NCBI GenBank assembly: GCA_020627605.1
Contig: JAHDGO010000113.1
Span: 1 to 6,682, forward strand
Length of the DNA: 6,682 bases
DNA from: Yoonia sp.
GTDB lineage: Bacteria; Pseudomonadota; Alphaproteobacteria; Rhodobacterales; Rhodobacteraceae
Direction of reading: 5' to 3'
Under the pieces are notes generated by a model. The model saw only the letters and a list, made by a program, of their open reading frames with translations, was not told the DNA's origin and did not search any database. The first letter of the stretch is position 1. The number at the start of each line of letters is the position of its first letter. Below are positions 6,017 to 6,682 of this stretch, one piece after another. A program made the position numbers and the translations under genes.

Positions 6017-6682
6017 ATCACGGCCCTTTCAAGGATCGGCTTGTTTTGCAGTATCCGGTCATAGTGAAATGGCGACAGATCAAGGCTGCGATAAGCGCCA
6101 TATGTCAGCCATTCGGCCGTGCCGCGCCCCATTGCAGGCGATTGCTGCAGGCCATGGCCGGAGAAACCGTTCAGAAAGATGAAATTCTGCAACGCCGGGT
6201 GCGGGCCGGTGATGGCGTTATGATCCAGCGTATTCATCGCATAGTGCCCCGTCCATTCCGATTGAACCTTCACCGCTTCAAACTGGGGGATGCGCGTCGC
6301 GATGATCGGCCAGACATGGTTTTCCCACAGGCTGTGGTCCATCGCAAAATCATCGGGGTCGACGCCGGGATCAACCGCCGCGTGCCCGCCACATTGATAC
6401 GTCCCACCGCCGTTCTCGCGCACGTGGACGCCGGATGGGTCAATGGTCAACGGCAAATCCTGTTCCAGCGGGTTCTCGGCCTTGAAGACCCAGGAATAAC
6501 GCTTGCGCGGCTCAACAGGGACATTGATGCCAGCCAGCGCGGCGGTGCGCGCTGCGCGCGGGCCTGATGCATTGACGACCTGACCGCAGGCGATCACGTC
6601 GCCGGTCCCCAATGTCACGCTTTCGACCCGGGTTCCGGCAGCGTTGCGGTTGATGGCGACGACCTCTGCCGCGACATATTCC
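6013..6682 (-). CDS. FAD-dependent oxidoreductase, FOXRED1-like DAO family (C-terminal part)
   Basis: The frame is open from the right edge to a TGA at 6013-6015, giving the last 222 complete residues; the N-terminal part with the GxGxxG FAD-binding motif lies outside. A GTG at 6618 is internal, since the frame continues upstream as EYVAAEVVAINRN with no break. Visible features are VVNASGPRAARTAA, the second FAD-contact region of D-amino-acid oxidase/sarcosine oxidase-type flavoenzymes; RKRYSWVFKAENPL at the start of the substrate-domain strands; and NGFSGHGLQQSPAMGRGTAEWL followed by LDLSPFHYDRIL at the C-terminus. This ending closely resembles mitochondrial FOXRED1 (recalled, not searched). 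Such enzymes oxidise amines, N-methyl or D-amino acids, or hydroxy acids to imino or oxo acids. It is the upstream partner of the HpcH/HpaI aldolase, with a four-base ATGA overlap. The substrate is unknown. Confidence 0.9.
   Translation of the reverse strand, partial: EYVAAEVVAINRNAAGTRVESVTLGTGDVIACGQVVNASGPRAARTAALAGINVPVEPRKRYSWVFKAENPLEQDLPLTIDPSGVHVRENGGGTYQCGGHAAVDPGVDPDDFAMDHSLWENHVWPIIATRIPQFEAVKVQSEWTGHYAMNTLDHNAITGPHPALQNFIFLNGFSGHGLQQSPAMGRGTAEWLTYGAYRSLDLSPFHYDRILQNKPILERAVI

Noticed and set aside
5854..6567. Plus-strand open frame of 237 codons
   Set aside because: It runs antisense through the aldolase start and the conserved C-terminus of the FAD oxidoreductase. The translation is Arg/Pro-rich without motifs.
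6616..6618. GTG as the start of the FAD oxidoreductase
   Set aside because: The frame stays open to the right edge, and starting here would leave only the C-terminal portion of a DAO-type flavoenzyme without its FAD-binding N-terminus.

Overview
The window looks like an ordinary chromosomal stretch from a GC-rich alphaproteobacterium, most likely a marine Rhodobacteraceae (Roseobacter-group) species. That placement rests on three things: the GC-rich third codon positions, the family members present (a short glutamyl-tRNA synthetase, a two-domain NAD+ synthetase, a FOXRED1-like oxidoreductase next to an HpcH/HpaI aldolase), and the way these proteins read. It is an inference from sequence character, not from a marker gene.

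Layout. At the left edge is the 5' part of a minus-strand gene for a small exported protein with a MORN repeat (1-168). A 140-base divergent region (169-308) separates it from a rightward block of four genes: nadE, glutamine-dependent NAD+ synthetase (309-1970); a small DUF1801 protein (1988-2416); gltX, glutamate-tRNA ligase (2522-3847); and a MATE-family multidrug/cation antiporter (3847-5241), whose start codon overlaps the gltX stop by one base. A leftward pair converges on this block from the right. It consists of a FOXRED1-like FAD-dependent oxidoreductase, cut by the right edge (6013-6682), and an HpcH/HpaI-family aldolase (5249-6016). The pair overlaps by four bases (ATGA), so the two are almost certainly co-transcribed and translationally coupled. 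Only seven bases separate the converging stop codons, and a perfect hairpin sits across that junction.

How the genes work together. nadE and gltX are housekeeping genes (cofactor synthesis and tRNA charging). DUF1801 and the MATE transporter appear to be passengers in the same transcriptional direction; nothing in the sequence ties them to NAD or tRNA metabolism. The oxidoreductase-aldolase pair reads as a small catabolic module. A plausible scheme is that the flavoenzyme oxidises an amine or amino/hydroxy acid to an oxo acid, and the aldolase then cleaves a 2-oxo acid to pyruvate (or a related oxo acid) and an aldehyde. The substrate cannot be read from the sequence.

No tRNA or rRNA gene, insertion sequence, CRISPR array, phage gene or clear sign of recent transfer was seen. 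Coding density is high and no gene-free stretch exceeds 150 bases. I found no convincing novel multi-gene system. The observations listed are modest: structured inverted repeats, tight overlaps, and incompletely characterised families.
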